Assembly (NCBI RefSeq): GCF_910592395.1 | Contig: NC_088315.1 | Span: forward strand, 8,930,501 to 8,994,500 | Direction: 5' to 3' | Source: Lineus longissimus | Taxonomy: Eukaryota; Nemertea; Pilidiophora; Heteronemertea; Lineidae | Length of the DNA stretch: 64,000 nt | Part shown: in pieces, positions 11,932 to 22,826 of the stretch | Numbering within the stretch: the first letter of the stretch is position 1 | How the letters are laid out: every line of letters begins with the position of its first letter | The notes under the pieces: model-generated | Databases searched by the model: none | What the model saw: only the letters and a program-made list of their open reading frames with translations | Told to the model about the DNA's origin: nothing | Position numbers and translations under genes: made by a program

Positions 11932-13814
11932 TGATTCAAGCTGGTTTTGAAGAGTGCTTTAGTACCAGGTTTGTGAAATCTAGCCAGAGATTGATGATCA
12001 ACTTTTATTTAAAGGGTAACTCGTGTCAAATTTCACCATATAATGTTTTAGCTGTTTTTCACAAATGACTACGTCACTTTCTCATAAATTGGTAAGGTTT
12101 TCGAATTGAAATGCACATTTTCTAGAAATTGATGGTTTAATCCCGCCCGGACGGCTCACTTCGATGCCGTTGAAATTGCGCTACGCCGACGACGTTTTTC
12201 GTTGATGACGTCACAACATCAACATTTTCGCAGTCGCAGTGGTTTACATTCAGCGATTTTATAATAATGTGACAATATTAGGAATTGCTTACTATATCTG
12301 TAATTATTATTTCTGTGTTTCTCTCTAGCCCTGGTGAACCAGACACCCAGGATCGTTAACCATTATGAGTTTCAACACCTGCCTTCTTAATTGCCCCTTT
12401 CCATTGTTTTATAATCTCTATCTTTTAAGCTGTTTGACCCCTTTTATGATCTTCCTGATTAGCAGCTGGTTACTAAGCCCCTGCCTGATAATCTTGTATT
12501 GATGCTGCTGTGTACTGATTGGTTGTTTCCGAGTTCAGAGTTGCAAGAAGTTTATACGGTGGCAAAATATAATAAGCCCTTTTACCGCTACAATAAGTCT
12601 TATCAAAAATGGAAAATTTGAGCTTTACATTTGTGATCAACAATTAAAAACGGACGTATTTCTGCAAAGTTGTAAATCACATCATAGTATCACTTTAATG
12701 ATTCGCTTTTACACGCTGGGACAATGTTTTGTCATTTTGGTACTGTTTATTTTTATTTTGGAAAAATATTAGCTGTGGTTTGAGATCAAATGTGCTGACC
12801 TTTGTATCATATTGTTGATTTGCCTCAAGTACAATGTAAGGATCTTCTGGTACCCATCTACCTCTTAGAACTAAGATCTGTTTGTTTTCGGGTTAAATAT
12901 ATAAGTGAGATCACCTTGACAGAAAGTATTATATCGAGCACTGCCATATAACTAGCATTAAATATCGTAATATTGTACAACTGTATTAATCAGTTTTATG
13001 TATAGGAAAACTGATCATGAACATTGTGTAAGTAAATATTTGATAATTGGTAATTCAGTTATCACTTTAGAAATAAATTATTTTTGGCGATATTTGACAT
13101 TTTTGTTCATCATTTGATAGTGATTATCTGTTGAAGTGCAGAAGTACTACGAGGTGACACAAAAAACAATACATTCTTTTAACTTGAATGGTTCCATGAG
13201 TAAAAGTTATATTCACTGAATCATTGTGAAAGAGAGCAATACTTTTTGTGTCGGTTTTATAAATTCAAATTCGTGCTGTGTTGATGCATAGCAAGTAAAA
13301 CTGATTGCAATTTTGATCATGTCAATTGTGTCAATCCTGTCAATACTGTTAGTTAATATGGGGGGAATGGGAATTGTAACACCTGCAAAATTTTCCTGGT
13401 TCCAGTGTACTATATTGCGCATTGAATTGCTCTCTCTCAAATACCAGAAGCCTGGTACTCATTTATGCACACTGCTGCAATTGTGATTATTTGGAAGCAA
13501 AACTGCTGCCTTTTATTGGATAGAACATGAGGAGTAATCTTGACCATGACCATCACCATTTTGGCTAGCACATGAAATCTTATAGCAATTAGAACTCCTT
13601 CAAACTGAAGTGAAGGCCCATTTCAAACGCTGGAAAACAAAAAACAGGAAACCCGCCCCTGAAATTGTTGTTCACTGTGTTGTGAAAGTGTTCCGATTGC
13701 TTCGGGATTTCAAGTTCTAGGCAAAAAGGTTGTTGTTGTGGTCAGCCTGTACCACTGGCTGAGATTTGGTATGAAGTACTCGGGGAGTTATTCAAAGTCA
13801 AAAGGATTACGGGG
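11932..13814. other. Intergenic region, no gene recognised
   Basis: No exon with a known family signature. A CRE-like TGACGTCA lies near 12205 in a locally GC-richer patch (12140-12240). A short word cluster (CCGAGTTCAGA, then TTTACGGTG-like and TATAAGCCC-like words) at about 12527-12592 recurs at 15207-15270 in APIP intron 1, so a dispersed repeat fragment is present. Confidence 0.4.
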
Positions 13815-14227
13815 CAACTCGGCCTATTACCAACTCGGCCCACCAACTCGGCCTGGGTTATAAATCATCGGTTTATTGGCATAAGTTTTCCTTATATTTT
13901 TTTTTTTTTGTTGCTATATATATAGGCCTACTATTTATTCATTCCTGTTGGAAATTTGAAGAGAATTCATCAAGATTTGGAGGATAAATCCATGAAATCA
14001 CAGTCATGAATGTGCATTTGGAGTGCTACCGCGACTTTTCCACACTCGCCACCGTTATTTCATGGATTTCTCCTTCAAATCCCAATAAATTTTCTTCAAA
14101 TTTCCAACAGGAATGAATACATAGTAGGCCTATATATACCAACAAAAAACAAAAAAATATAAGAAAAATTTATGCCAATAAACCAATGATTTATAACCCA
14201 GGCCGAGTTGGTAATAGGCCGAGTTGG
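13815..14227. mobile_element. Foldback element with long inverted arms
   Basis: Left arm 13815-14001 and right arm 14054-14227 are imperfect inverted copies around a loop of about 50 bp. Both ends carry iterated AACTCGGCC words (CAACTCGGCCTATTACCAAC on the left, with one extra CACCAACTCGGCC unit). The arms share TGGGTTATAAATCAT, TATAGGCCTACTAT and CATTCCTGTTGGAAATTTGA. No ORF. A hairpin of over 170 bp per arm is typical of foldback or MITE-type elements. Confidence 0.85.
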
Positions 14228-14406
14228 TCATACACCGTCAAAAGAATGTCATCTATTCTGTGTCATCAAGTTATTGTGAACGAGACATTGAAGACTGCTG
14301 CTACAAGTACTGCCCAATTGCAGTCCCCGAGTATACAGCATGGAGGGATGCATCGGAAAATGTACATATACATTCTGCCAAGTATGGATTAAATCTATAC
14401 ACCACA

Positions 14407-14735
14407 CATCGTGGGCTGAGCGCAAAACTGTTGTAACTGACAAATTTGAAAAAAAAGAGTTAGCCCCAGAAATCAATGCAAAAACATCATATCTACAGTA
14501 TTATTGTGTTGATTAGTGCTGCCTTCTATCATACGCCCCTAAACTACCAATGTAATACTATTGTATCTGCAGATTACAGGAAAACATGAGTGCAAAAACA
14601 TTGTATCTGCATTCAAAATGGCTTCCTCAAAACAAAAGAGGCTGATGACTGCTGATGAAGTTCAAATCTTTGAAGTCATTTTCCTCAAAACCAAAGGAAG
14701 TGTAGATACAACAGTTTTGCTCAGCCCACGACATG
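14407..14735. mobile_element. MITE-like element with about 28 bp TIRs
   Basis: CATCGTGGGCTGAGC at 14407 and CTGTTGTA near 14428 are mirrored by TACAACAG at 14707 and GCTCAGCCCACGACATG at 14719. The left end differs by a two-base insertion. The inside, about 270 bp, contains the repeated phrase TTGTATCTGCA and no credible ORF. Confidence 0.6.
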
Positions 14736-14837
14736 TTCTTTTGTTGTGCCTATATTGAGGTTTGTTTGTGCAAGCAGTGTCCACCTTATCCTCGAAAATC
14801 CAACCAGGGGTTAGAAACAATGATTTCTCCCTGTTTG

Positions 14838-14907
14838 ATTGGTTACGTTTCGTTGCGCAATGTTTGGTAAGCCCGCCCAGTGCAAATGCCACGTGAACAT
14901 ACACGTG
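14838..14907 (+). promoter_or_regulatory. APIP proximal promoter: inverted CCAAT and two E-boxes
   Basis: An inverted CCAAT box (ATTGG, 14838-14842) is followed by two CACGTG E-boxes at 14890-14895 and 14902-14907. The second ends 19 bp upstream of the APIP start codon. The two E-boxes are 12 bp apart, about one helical turn. CACGTG is the site of Myc/Max, USF and TFE-type bHLH factors. No TATA box. The function is inferred from position. Confidence 0.45.
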
Positions 14908-14926
14908 CACTCCAATCCAAGGCAAA

Positions 14927-17900
14927 ATGGCGACCGTTCAAAGCGTGAGTAGCGATCTCTCCGAAAATGTTTAATTTTTCGTGTATTTCACTGGTTTTAT
15001 TTATTTATTTTGGTTGTGCAATTAGATAGAGATTTATAGGATCTGTTCATCGATAATAAATGATCGGTTGTTATGGTTTTGACTAAGAAATACTCTGGAT
15101 TCATAAATGAAAATCGTTGCGATACATAATTTATCGGGTGGCTCAAAAAAATTCACAAGTCGATACCTCCTTTACATTCTTTGAAAGATATCATCTCTGT
15201 CTTTGGGTCCGAGTTCAGATTACGAAACGTTTACGGTGACAAACGTTATAAGCCCTTTACCACTACATAGGCATAGTAGCCCACCTTAAGGTCTTCAAAT
15301 CTATCTACTATTGGAAAGATGGTTTGTTGGTGGGACCCGGCCTAGGTGGTAACGGCATATCTGGCGAAGGCCCGATTAGTATTATGATTATTCTTTATTT
15401 CTTATCTTTTCCTTCTCCGCATTGCAGGATGATCCCACGGTCATCATACCAAACTTATGTCGGATACTACAAGAGCAGGGTCACATGGTTGGCAGTTCCG
15501 GGTCAATCAGTATCACCAGGGAGTAAGTACATGTAGTGGATTAAGGAATTGAACCCGAGGCGGAGGACCTTGGTTGAGTTACCAAGACACTCGAGGGTGG
15601 AGCTAAAATTTCGTCCAAACCCGAGCCGACACAATTTCTATTCTAAAATACCTCAAACTTAAAAAGATAGGCCACGAAAATAACTTGAATATGTGCGAAT
15701 TTGGCAAATTCCATCCATCGCCGGCCCGGCCGGAGCGCCGGTAGCGCCGTTGTTTACATTATGTTACGGCAACGTTACAGAAAATGAGACATGTACATTT
15801 TGTACAGCGCGCATAGGAAGTCCGCATCGGCTCGCTCAAGTGATGCTAAAATCCGCGCAAATGGGCTATTTGGAGCGTTTTTCTCGGCAAATATGTGTAG
15901 TGCTCATTAAAAAACTTAGGGTGGTTGATGCTTCCTTGTCTGATTTGTGTTTGAAGCAGTGTTTTGAGAGCCTCAAACTTCTGAAGTGAGCTGAAATTCC
16001 ATTGACGTGACGTGTGCATGGTTTCTACATTTTAGTGCAACCCGAGGGAACTTGGTTGCGTGTCCAAAACACTCCGCTCTCAGAACGAGGCTTATGCATT
16101 TTCCATTTAAAAGTTGACTTTACGGTACCAAGGTATTTTAGAATCATTCTCCAGTGTTCTCGACAAGGCCATTGTCAATGTCAGGTTGTCCCACCCTACC
16201 TTGGAAGAGCCAACCGACCTTGGTCTAGAATTTGGTGACGTCCACGTCCCTGTTTAAAATGTTCTGCTTCAAAGTCTCCAGATTTCAGCAGATCTGCTAT
16301 CTCAAGTCATTATTTGTCTTGAAACTTTTTAACATGGGCGTAGACAAGGGGTTGGTGGGTGGTTGGGTGGTTGGGTGGCGCAAACATTGTGTGAAAATCC
16401 TTTTGGTTTGGAAAATGTCCCTCCTGGACAAAATGACCACTCCTACAAAAAGCCTGGCTAAACATTTCATTCTAGTTAGTCATAATTATACCGGTAACTA
16501 ATCTATACTCTTCATGTTTCAGTGGTAAAACTTACTTTACACCGTCAGGAGTTCTGAAGGAGTATATTCAGGTGAGAAATTGTTGCGAGCGCTATAATTG
16601 TATGTTTCAGTCGCAGAGAATGTTGTCTTTACAAGTGCAATTAATGTCTAAAGTTATTTTCTCTTTGGTACATATGGTCACTTATAATTTGCAGGGTAAA
16701 AAGTGGCAGTTAGTGGGGTGCTGAGCGGTCCTCACAATTTAGATGGAAGAACTACGCCATCGCCATCTTCAGGGCAAGGTAGGAACTGAAGACCTTTTCT
16801 TCTTTTTTTCAGTTCCTGCCGTGCCCTGAAGATGGCGATGGCGTAGTTAAGAACTAAATGACTTCGAATGAATGAATGAATGAATTTTATTACTCAGACC
16901 TTAATAAAATGTACAAGAGTACCAAAAGATAACATAATAACATATATACAAGTGAGAAATAAAGGAGGAAAGCATCTATACTCTATCAACATTATAATTT
17001 CTAAAATTTTAAATTAAAACTTCATGAAAGAACTACGCCATCGCCATCTTCAGGGCAAGGTTGGAACTGAAAAGACCTTTTCTTCAGTTCCTACCTTGCC
17101 CTGAAGATGGCGATGGCGTAGTTTCATGAAGTCCATGAGACTCCGATAACCAGCTCAAAGGGGGGGGATTTGGGCCACGAAGATCTACGTGGTTCGGCGC
17201 TGAAGGTGTCAAAAGAGAGGTTCTACTGAATTACTTTCTTGATGATTACATCGGTTCATCGGTTATGTAATCTGTAGATCTACGTGGTTCGGCGCTGAAG
17301 GTGTCAAAAGAGAGGTTCTACTGAATTACTTTCTTGATGATTACATCGGTTCATCGGTTATGTAATCTTTCCAGCCCAATGACATCTTCATCTATAAGAA
17401 CAGCACTCCATTCCACAGTCCACCGCCAACAAAGAAATTGAAAAGAAGCTCTAACTCGCCACTATTTGAGGTGATATATGACAAGACAGGTAAGCTAGCT
17501 GTTTCTGGGCTTCATTCATGTTTTGTAACTAGAACCAGCACATGAAAATATAGTGTAGTTTTTGTTGGACCTATTGTCTGCAGGTAAGACTGCCGGTTGA
17601 CCTGCGAAATCCGTGAAAATAAAACGCCAGCGAAAAATTGGTGGTTTTCAGTATCAGAAACAGTCAGTGGTGTTATACAGTATTTTCTAACACGAAAACT
17701 TACGCCAGAATCCGTCGGAATCTCTAAACGTTTTCGTTGATAATTTTTTCGATTCAGATGCCGATACTGGAATCCACACCCATTGTATGTCCTCCAATCT
17801 CATTACTCAGGTCACGGCCGGGAACGAAGTCCGGATTCAAAATCAGGAAATGATCAAGGGCATTGCAAAGTGTAAATCAGGTATGAGTCACTCGTGTGGA

Positions 17901-19118
17901 TTTGATTGGATGTCATTGCAATATTCTCAAAGACAGAGAATGATCAATATGCAGAGGAAACGCAATGCAATTTCACAAAACTACGAATTATAATAGCCAC
18001 AAAAGTTCCCCTTTTATGGTACATATTTTGGTCGATGAACCCAGGGTGATATATTGTTCAATTTGGTTGAAATATTGTTGTTTTAGGTGGAATGTACAAA
18101 AATACGGACGAGCTGATTGTTCCTATTGTCGAGAATGCACCGGAGGAAGCAGATTTACTGGTAAATATCTTCTCTTTATAGGTCGTCTTTTTCTTCATGT
18201 TCTCTTCTTTGACGGTAGGCCCTGTTTGTCAGATGTTCTCAGTCATCCTCCACAATTCCATTTTGTCTTCGCAACTGCTGATCTTGGACACCTATCTATT
18301 AAGGACAGCACTTCTCAGTCCCAAAGGTGTCCTTAATAGAGAGGTTCTACTGTTATTTGAAAGAGGAAGAAACTACTGTATTAAATGACAAAATATTATA
18401 TCATTATTATTCTTTTGTCTTCAGCCTGCTATATCAAAGGCCATTGACGACTACCCCGAAACATGTGCTGTCCTTGTACGTAACCATGGCATCTACGTTT
18501 GGGGGAAGTCTTGGCAGAAAACAAAAATCATGTAAGTGGGTTACCCTGTTAAACCTTGAATGCTTCACAATGACAGGCTCTTATTCGGACCGAAATACAT
18601 ATACAGGTCCCATGTTCTTACATGCATGACATTGGGTCAGTGCTGCTCAGTAGAAAGCCATAGTAAATCCAAACATGTAGGAAATTCACGTAGCAAATGA
18701 TATTTTTGTGTCTCATGTGTCACTTGCTTGTTCGACCCCTGTCAGTGACCTATGGCTGTAAGGGCACCAGTGATGTGTGCCTCAAATATGTTTTTGCTGT
18801 CTTCCGTGTGTGTTAGCCATCTTCAGCTGCCCAGAGGCTGGTTGACTTATCAATGTTGTCCATCAATATAGTCCTTGGTCTTTCTCGGAGTCCTACCTTC
18901 AGCTGCTGTGCTGTGAGTGTGAGCGGTGGATCTTATCAAGCTATCCATTTCGAAAGGGTTGAGGTAATTTGGGGGAGAAGATTTTCCTATGACAATGACT
19001 TTCATGCATTTTTAAGGATAAATTGTGAAAAAGTGATGACTCTTTCAGGTACGAGTGCTATTGTTACCTCTTCGACCTGATGATCAAGATGAAACAACTT
19101 GGTATCACGAGATCGTGA
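14927..19118 (+). CDS. APIP: Methylthioribulose-1-phosphate dehydratase, 8 exons
   Basis: Exons: 14927-14944, 15428-15522, 16523-16571, 17375-17489, 17758-17880, 18087-18160, 18425-18531, 19049-19118. All borders are GT..AG and phases close to 216 aa. Class II aldolase/adducin fold; the enzyme dehydrates methylthioribulose-1-phosphate in the cytosolic methionine salvage pathway, and in mammals the protein is also called Apaf1-interacting protein. Zinc ligands are visible as HTH (His99, His101) and NHG (His179), with the catalytic Glu123 in NQEMIKG. The spacings (22 and 56 residues) equal those of human APIP. Other hallmarks: YFTPSGVLKEYIQP, PSPPTKK-like segment, IVENAPEE and VLVRNHGIYVWG. Human APIP is about 242 aa; the N-terminus here is shorter. 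The N-terminal glycine loop reads VGSSGSIS rather than TGTGGGIS. Confidence 0.95.
16749..17131. repeat. Two hairpin repeats flanking a TGAA-tailed fragment, APIP intron 3
   Basis: Hairpin 1 (16749-16849) and hairpin 2 (17020-17131) each pair GAACTACGCCATCGCCATCT plus TCAGGGCAAGG with its inverse, arms about 42-50 bp and loops of 8-18 nt. Between them, (TGAA)n at 16868-16884 followed by TTTTATTACTCAGACC looks like the 3' end of a retroposon. Both hairpins are intronic and could fold in the pre-mRNA. Confidence 0.8.
17181..17367. repeat. 95 bp tandem duplication at the end of APIP intron 3
   Basis: AGATCTACGTGGTTCGGCGC starts at 17181 and again at 17276. The copies are identical over about 92 bp. 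The second copy runs up to TGTAATCT, seven bases before the exon 4 acceptor (TTTCCAG, exon start 17375), so the branch-point region is duplicated. Each copy includes AGAGAGGTTCTACTG, a word shared with the TIR family at 222-398. Confidence 0.9.
18285..18352. repeat. Short TIR element remnant, APIP intron 6
   Basis: GGACACCTATCTATTAAGGA at 18287 faces GGTGTCCTTAATAGAGAGGT at 18326. The arms form an imperfect hairpin with a loop of about 20 nt. Same family as 222-398. Confidence 0.6.
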
Positions 19119-19158
19119 CATCCCTCCTCCCATTCGGCCTAGTCATGAAAGTCGTGCA

Positions 19159-19164
19159 ATAAAC
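19159..19164 (+). terminator. APIP polyadenylation signal
   Basis: AATAAA 41 nt after the APIP stop codon, the first canonical signal downstream. This would give a very short 3' untranslated region. Confidence 0.55.
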
Positions 19165-19581
19165 CGGCGTCGTCTTCTCACAGATGAACAATTTGGTGCT
19201 TCGTTTCTTCATTCCAAGAATTTCCCACCGTTGTTTGGAAACTGGGGCCACATACTTCATTCCAAGGTAGTCGTAACTGCGAAACTTGGGGACAAACTTA
19301 TCATCAAGAGGCAGCAAAAATGCGGCGGACGATGCTCAGTTTTGCAGGTTACATTTGAATAATACGTGTGGAGATCTCAAGAAGGAGCTGCGACTTCAGG
19401 GAAAAATTGGCAGGTCGTCAGTAGGTGCTTCAAGTTGGTGTGGTAGATAGAATATATAACATAATGCATGTTTTACTTGCAAATGATGCTGTACATATCT
19501 TTGGTATGGTTTGTCTTTCAGATTTCAATCGTCTTTCAGATTGCATTTCATGTATTGAGAATTTATGTAGTTTTAAAGTCA
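19165..19581. other. APIP 3' flank, nothing recognised
   Basis: No exon or repeat identified. An open frame overlapping the last APIP exon continues to 19362 but has no family features. Confidence 0.4.
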
Positions 19582-20013
19582 TAAGTCGCACTTCCACCTA
19601 TCAAATCCCCGTGTCTTTTGCGCTTACACCTATGAATTGCCGTGTCTTAATAGACCCGTGTGTCAAATCCCCGTGTCTGTTAGCCCCATCGAGCTCGATG
19701 GGGCTAATCGGGGGCTAATTTAGACCCATGTTCAACACAGGTTCTTTTATAGGTGGAATCTGAATAGACAGGGCAATTGCAAGTTCTAAGATCTGGCGAC
19801 AGATGGCGCGGTGTAGTTGCCTCGGTATTGCGCCCCCTCCAACGGGAAAGAAACACAGGAGAGCTCCCTACCTACAGCGCACCTGTCGCCGGGGCTATTA
19901 ACCATTATCTAACACAACTGATAGTGTAAGTGTGCCGCGGGTTTTTTGACACACGGCGAAGACACGGGTCTTGAAAAAACACTGGGTTTTATGATAGGTG
20001 GAACTACGACTAT
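19582..20013. mobile_element. MITE-like element with imperfect TIRs, about 430 bp
   Basis: TAAGTCGCACTTCCACCTAT at 19582 faces ATAGGTGGAACTACGACT at 19994. Internally, GACCCGTGT / ACACGGGTC and CCACCTAT / ATAGGTGGAA words recur in both orientations (19640-19760), and GCTCGATGGGGCTAATCGGG lies at about 19690. No ORF. Confidence 0.55.
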
Positions 20014-22109
20014 AGTCAGACTGAATTTTTGCTCACATTTCAAAGTGCACCCTAAATGAATGAATATCGTTTTGTTAGCAGCAAATTTATGCTACCTCTT
20101 CTGTGAGAAACTCACTAGATATTGATATGTTCTAAATGCCTGGTATTTAGTTTTCAGGTGATATACATGTAGTGGCGTATTTTCGAAAAATCTTTGGTCC
20201 ATTTTTCTGGGTGATTGGTGATGGGTGTTGCCAAAGGACGTCGATTCTGAGTCAAGTGTCTCAGGGCGTGAAGAACACTTACCCAAACCGGGGGATGGTG
20301 GTGGTGGTGGTGGGGGGGGGGGGCAAACAATCCACATGAAAGCCTTCACTTTCTTTGTCAATATAATGTTTATCCAGGTCATATTTTGGGAAATATTTAT
20401 CATTATCCCCAAACATGCTTTCATAATCAAACAAAATGAATACATACATCTTTTTCTAATTCTCTATTCACCTCTAGCAGCCTGCTCCTTCTTCTGCTAG
20501 AGGTGATAATACAGTTCATCAAGTTGAACCTGATTATCAGCGGTGTCATCAACGCCCCAACGCACGAGTCCTCTTTCAAGAAGCCCGATGAGCATCTCCT
20601 CTGCACCATTTTCCATCCTCATATAGCAACAATGCTCATCGGGTAGCACCAGAATTTCTCAAAAATTTACAGAAACGTTCACCGCATCAATGAGGGTTAT
20701 CTAGGTCTTTATCTTATCGCGCCATTCCTGTGAAAGGTCATCTAATTTCGTGGGCGGTTCCAAAACTGAAGCTGCAGTTTTCATTCTCTTCCGATTCCTT
20801 TCATTCACCCCGATTTCTGGCGAACCCATGGTGTCTGTGATGTTAACATTACGAACAAATTGGGAAATTTCATCGAAGTTATGTCAACCAGATCATCCAA
20901 TTCATGATATAAAATATAAAGATTTCTTGGGCTTATATACAGTTGGGCTTATATACAGCCAGGAACAGGTGTTTATCTAATAAGATATATCACCCTGATT
21001 CTGCTTTCCATGACCCAGTCCAAACACATTCCCAACGTGACCATAAACCGTTGAGATATTTGCCTAATTAACGAACAGGTTATCATCACTTCTATAACAG
21101 ATTGAGACATGGGGGTTTGTTTGGACGCACTGGGGTCCTAGGACATGTCAATGCCTGTTTCACTGGTCTCCATCTGGGCTATCTAATTGAGGGGGGGGGA
21201 TTATAATCCGGACTGTTGGGATCTGTTTGTTTGTCCGACGATGGTGTCTGTGGCGTGGATGAAGCTCTTATCCTTTTATTTGTGGGAGGGGGATGTTCTA
21301 GCTCAAAGGGATAGAGTCACTGTGGCTTGTGACAGGATCTAGGTTTGAATATAGGTGGACTGCCTCCCTTTTCCTGCGCTGTGATGTTGAATTACCGGTA
21401 TGGCTCCAGGATGTTTGATCCAAGGACAAGACTTGACTTTCTCTTGAGCTATTTTATTCTTTTAATACACAGCAGGGCTGCTTCATCCTTGTCTGCAATA
21501 CACAACTCAAGGAAGACTTCTCTGGTGTAACGTTTATTGTAGAACTGGCATCTCTTTTTCTTATTTTCAGGGCCAAGCCAACTCTCTCTCTCTGTCCCTT
21601 TTTCACAACAAGAAAACCACCCTTGGTAACCAACCATACATCATCCCCTCTTTCCCAAAATACCCAATCAGGACTTGGCTCTGACCAACATATAATATGG
21701 CGTGATACGACCAGACGTAAGAGATGCCTATTCAATTTCAAGGCTTCTTTACTCAATCAACTTTTATAATACAGTAAAACAAGACCAAAATGTGAAGGAC
21801 AAATCAGCTAAGATACAGCGTCTTCTTTCCCGATCCTGTCAATCCATATTTGGTGGATGAATGGATATGGAGGGAAAACAGAAATATGCAAATTTTTCCT
21901 CGGTGGCGCCACCTAGTGGCCAATTTCAGAACTATATGTATCCTAGGCTTACTGCGGCTTTTTCTCAGAGATGGTCAACAGAAACACCACATCACTAACA
22001 GGACTTGTAGATGAGACATAATACTACAAATACTCAGAGGGAAATTTGGGGATAGTTTGGGTTTTTCAGGGCTTTTTCTAAGGGGGGCGTCATAAACTAG
22101 GTCGCGACC
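20014..22109. other. Intergenic region with small inverted repeats, no gene recognised
   Basis: Contains a (GGT)n/poly-G run at 20295-20324; a perfect 12 bp hairpin CACCTCTAGCAG (20469-20480) with CTGCTAGAGGTG (20494-20505); and a perfect 12 bp inverted pair CCCGATGAGCAT (20584-20595) with ATGCTCATCGGG (20633-20644). A CTCF-like site is listed at 21905. No exon recognised. Confidence 0.45.
21905..21919 (-). promoter_or_regulatory. CTCF-consensus-like site
   Basis: The minus strand reads CCACTAGGTGGCGCC, which fits the bilaterian CTCF core CCASYAGRKGGCRSY at every position. It is not inside a recognisable repeat. Occupancy is inference. Confidence 0.4.
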
Positions 22110-22826
22110 TACTTTTTGGGCTATTTTTAGCATCAACAAATTGATGAACTAAAAAACGGCTCTGCCCACGAGTTAGCCACGATCCATCAAAACTAACCAT
22201 TAGATTGATGATACCATCTTCACGAATTTCTGAGTCTAATTCCCGATACACTTTGCGGACAATATTTGCAGCATGTTTCAGTGTGACAGATTCAACATCC
22301 TTGATTGATTCTATAAATCCCTTCTTATTTTCCTCGTAGCCTTTTTTACTGAGACAAGGAAATCCGATGAGTTTGCACATTTTCATTAGGCCGTTTCGCC
22401 CAATGCCGACATCCGTGGCAGCTGCACCTAACGTCGGTTTATCTCAAAGGCAGTTTTGCGAGTCTGTGTATCGTTTTCATCCCTTGTGCTCCCAAGCCGG
22501 TCCGAAGTGTAGGTAGATCCAAATTTCTCGCCACATACTCCACAACGAGTTTTAAGTTTTACCGCCATTCCGTCTGGCTTAGCATTGTCAACAGGCATAA
22601 CATACAGTTCAGGTTGATTACAAACACTGCACTTCAGTCCCTTCACAAGGTTTGAAAGAAGTGAAACCTGAACATGCAGGCACATATCATCCGGTGGGCC
22701 AATCTCATCATCATCACTTTCTAACATGCCATAATATGTCAGTTTTCTCCGGGTTGCTGAAGGGGGCAAGCGATCAGTCTGCGATTCGGAGAGACTGGCA
22801 TCCTGCTCTGCACTGGAACTAGGCAT
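22110..22826 (-). pseudogene. Mutator-like transposase, 5' part, frameshifted and truncated
   Basis: Two minus-strand frames join across a one-base shift near 22435. The upstream part (22826-22428) holds a Ser-rich leader, LTYYGMLESDDDE, and a four-cysteine zinc-ribbon: CSVC (LKCSVCNQPEL) and CGVC (TRCGVCGEKFG). The downstream part (22386-22110) continues IGRNGLMKMCKLIGFPCLSK and reaches LMVSFDGSWLTRG, the first catalytic-Asp strand of the Mutator-like transposase domain common in invertebrates. After that motif similarity is lost, so the remaining catalytic residues are absent. It cannot encode an active enzyme. The family assignment is from motif memory. Confidence 0.55.

Noticed and set aside
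14224-14436. Plus-strand frame with several cysteines as a possible small secreted protein
   Set aside because: It starts inside the foldback element and ends in the next TIR; no signal peptide and no splice context.
19099-19362. Open frame overlapping the end of APIP as a possible extra exon
   Set aside because: The APIP stop at 19116-19118 closes the protein at the usual family end, and an AATAAA follows at 19159.
20092-20445. Minus-strand frame with a polyproline run
   Set aside because: Produced by the (GGT)n/poly-G tract at 20295-20324; no other protein-like text.
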